This document shows positions 5,799-6,250 of a DNA stretch of 6,250 nt, one piece after another; the first letter of the stretch is position 1, and each line of letters begins with the position of its first letter. The position numbers were made by a program, and so were the translations under genes. The stretch is from Clostridia bacterium (lineage in GTDB: Bacteria > Bacillota > Clostridia > Christensenellales > Borkfalkiaceae): contig JAIEAS010000176.1 of assembly GCA_029071285.1 (NCBI GenBank), forward strand, positions 1 through 6,250. The letters run 5' to 3'. Under the pieces are notes generated by a model. It was given only the letters and a program-made list of their open reading frames with translations, had not been told where the DNA came from and searched no databases.

Positions 5799-6250
5799 TG
5801 CTTGAAAAATATCTTTCATTAAGCGGCGAAACTCAAACCGAAAAGATAATTGAAAAGTCCCGCTTTATAACTGCTTCAAAGCACGTGTGCGGCGAGGAAG
5901 AGGCAAAAGCTTTTATTGAAAAAATTCGCGCAGATTATCCCGACGCAACTCACAACTGCTACGCATATATTTGCGACAATTTAGGCAATTTTTTACGCTT
6001 TTCCGACGACGGCGAGCCGCAGGGCACTGCGGGTATGCCTATGCTCGAAGTTTTAAAGTCCAATAAGCTGTTTGAAGTTGCGGTTGTCGTAACCCGTTAC
6101 TTCGGCGGAATAAAACTCGGCGCGGGCGGACTTGTGCGCGCGTATTCGGGTTGCGTTGCCGAAAATTTAAATAAAGCGCAGAAAGTAAGCTTTGAGCCTT
6201 GCGTGGAAAGTAATTATTCCGTTGACTATCCGTTGGCGGACAGTGCAATC
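5798..6250 (+). CDS. yigZ: YigZ/YvyE (IMPACT family, UPF0029) protein, 3' end beyond the window
   Basis: An open frame of 151 codons runs off the right edge; E. coli YigZ has about 204 residues, so roughly three quarters is visible. The IMPACT N-terminal domain is clear: EKSRFI (19-24), ATHNCYAY (50-57), DDGEPQGTAGMPML (70-83) and the family hallmark VVVTRYFGGIKLGAGGLVRAYS (96-117, with the key residues RYFGG and LGxGGL). The C-terminal ferredoxin-like domain lies mostly outside. The biochemical role of bacterial members is not settled; the eukaryotic IMPACT/Yih1 proteins bind GCN1 and moderate GCN2 kinase, and a role around translation is only a guess. The start ATG shares its A with the tyrS stop codon (TAATG), and no purine-rich Shine-Dalgarno precedes it, which suggests translation by reinitiation from tyrS. 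It resembles its neighbours in codon use by eye. Confidence 0.93.
   Translation, partial: MLEKYLSLSGETQTEKIIEKSRFITASKHVCGEEEAKAFIEKIRADYPDATHNCYAYICDNLGNFLRFSDDGEPQGTAGMPMLEVLKSNKLFEVAVVVTRYFGGIKLGAGGLVRAYSGCVAENLNKAQKVSFEPCVESNYSVDYPLADSAI

Noticed and set aside
5403..5819. 138-codon minus-strand open frame across the tyrS end
   Set aside because: It is a shadow of the S4 domain region of tyrS; no ribosome binding site and no domain are visible.
6039..6248. Minus-strand open frame at the right edge
   Set aside because: It lies opposite the IMPACT hallmark motif of the yigZ-like gene, which is clearly the coding strand.

Overview
The window looks like a chromosomal segment of a spore-forming, Gram-positive Firmicute, most likely a member of the Clostridia. 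The main reason is an intact gene for the late mother-cell sporulation sigma factor SigK, preceded by what reads as a sigma-E / SpoIIID-type sporulation promoter. AAAGGAG-type Shine-Dalgarno sites, compact gene spacing and a moderate base composition (judged by eye) fit this. I cannot name a genus. Every gene reads left to right and coding density is high. No gene-free stretch exceeds about 125 bases.

Region by region: (1) 17-1780 and 1773-3692 are two overlapping genes for the halves of a heterodimeric ABC exporter. Their ATP sites are asymmetric in the way known for TM287/TM288, LmrCD and BmrCD: the first subunit carries the degenerate Walker B and switch residues, and the second carries the catalytic pair plus an altered signature motif. 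A strong hairpin terminator (3704-3736) closes this unit. (2) 3751-3797 is a compact regulatory region with two SpoIIID-like boxes exactly 20 bp apart, followed by a sigma-E-like -35/-10. It drives sigK (3817-4521), which ends in its own terminator (4528-4558). (3) A probable vegetative extended -10 promoter (4560-4588) precedes tyrS (tyrosyl-tRNA synthetase, 4608-5798). Its stop codon overlaps the start of a YigZ/IMPACT-family gene that runs off the right edge (5798-6250, partial).

The three units appear to be independent: membrane export, late sporulation control, and translation housekeeping. Their separation is supported by the two terminators and two candidate promoters. I found no mobile element, CRISPR array, tRNA/rRNA or riboswitch. 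I also found no convincing sign of an undescribed system. The most informative part is the non-coding DNA in front of sigK, where sequence motifs suggest that the B. subtilis wiring (SigE RNA polymerase plus SpoIIID activating sigK) is conserved.
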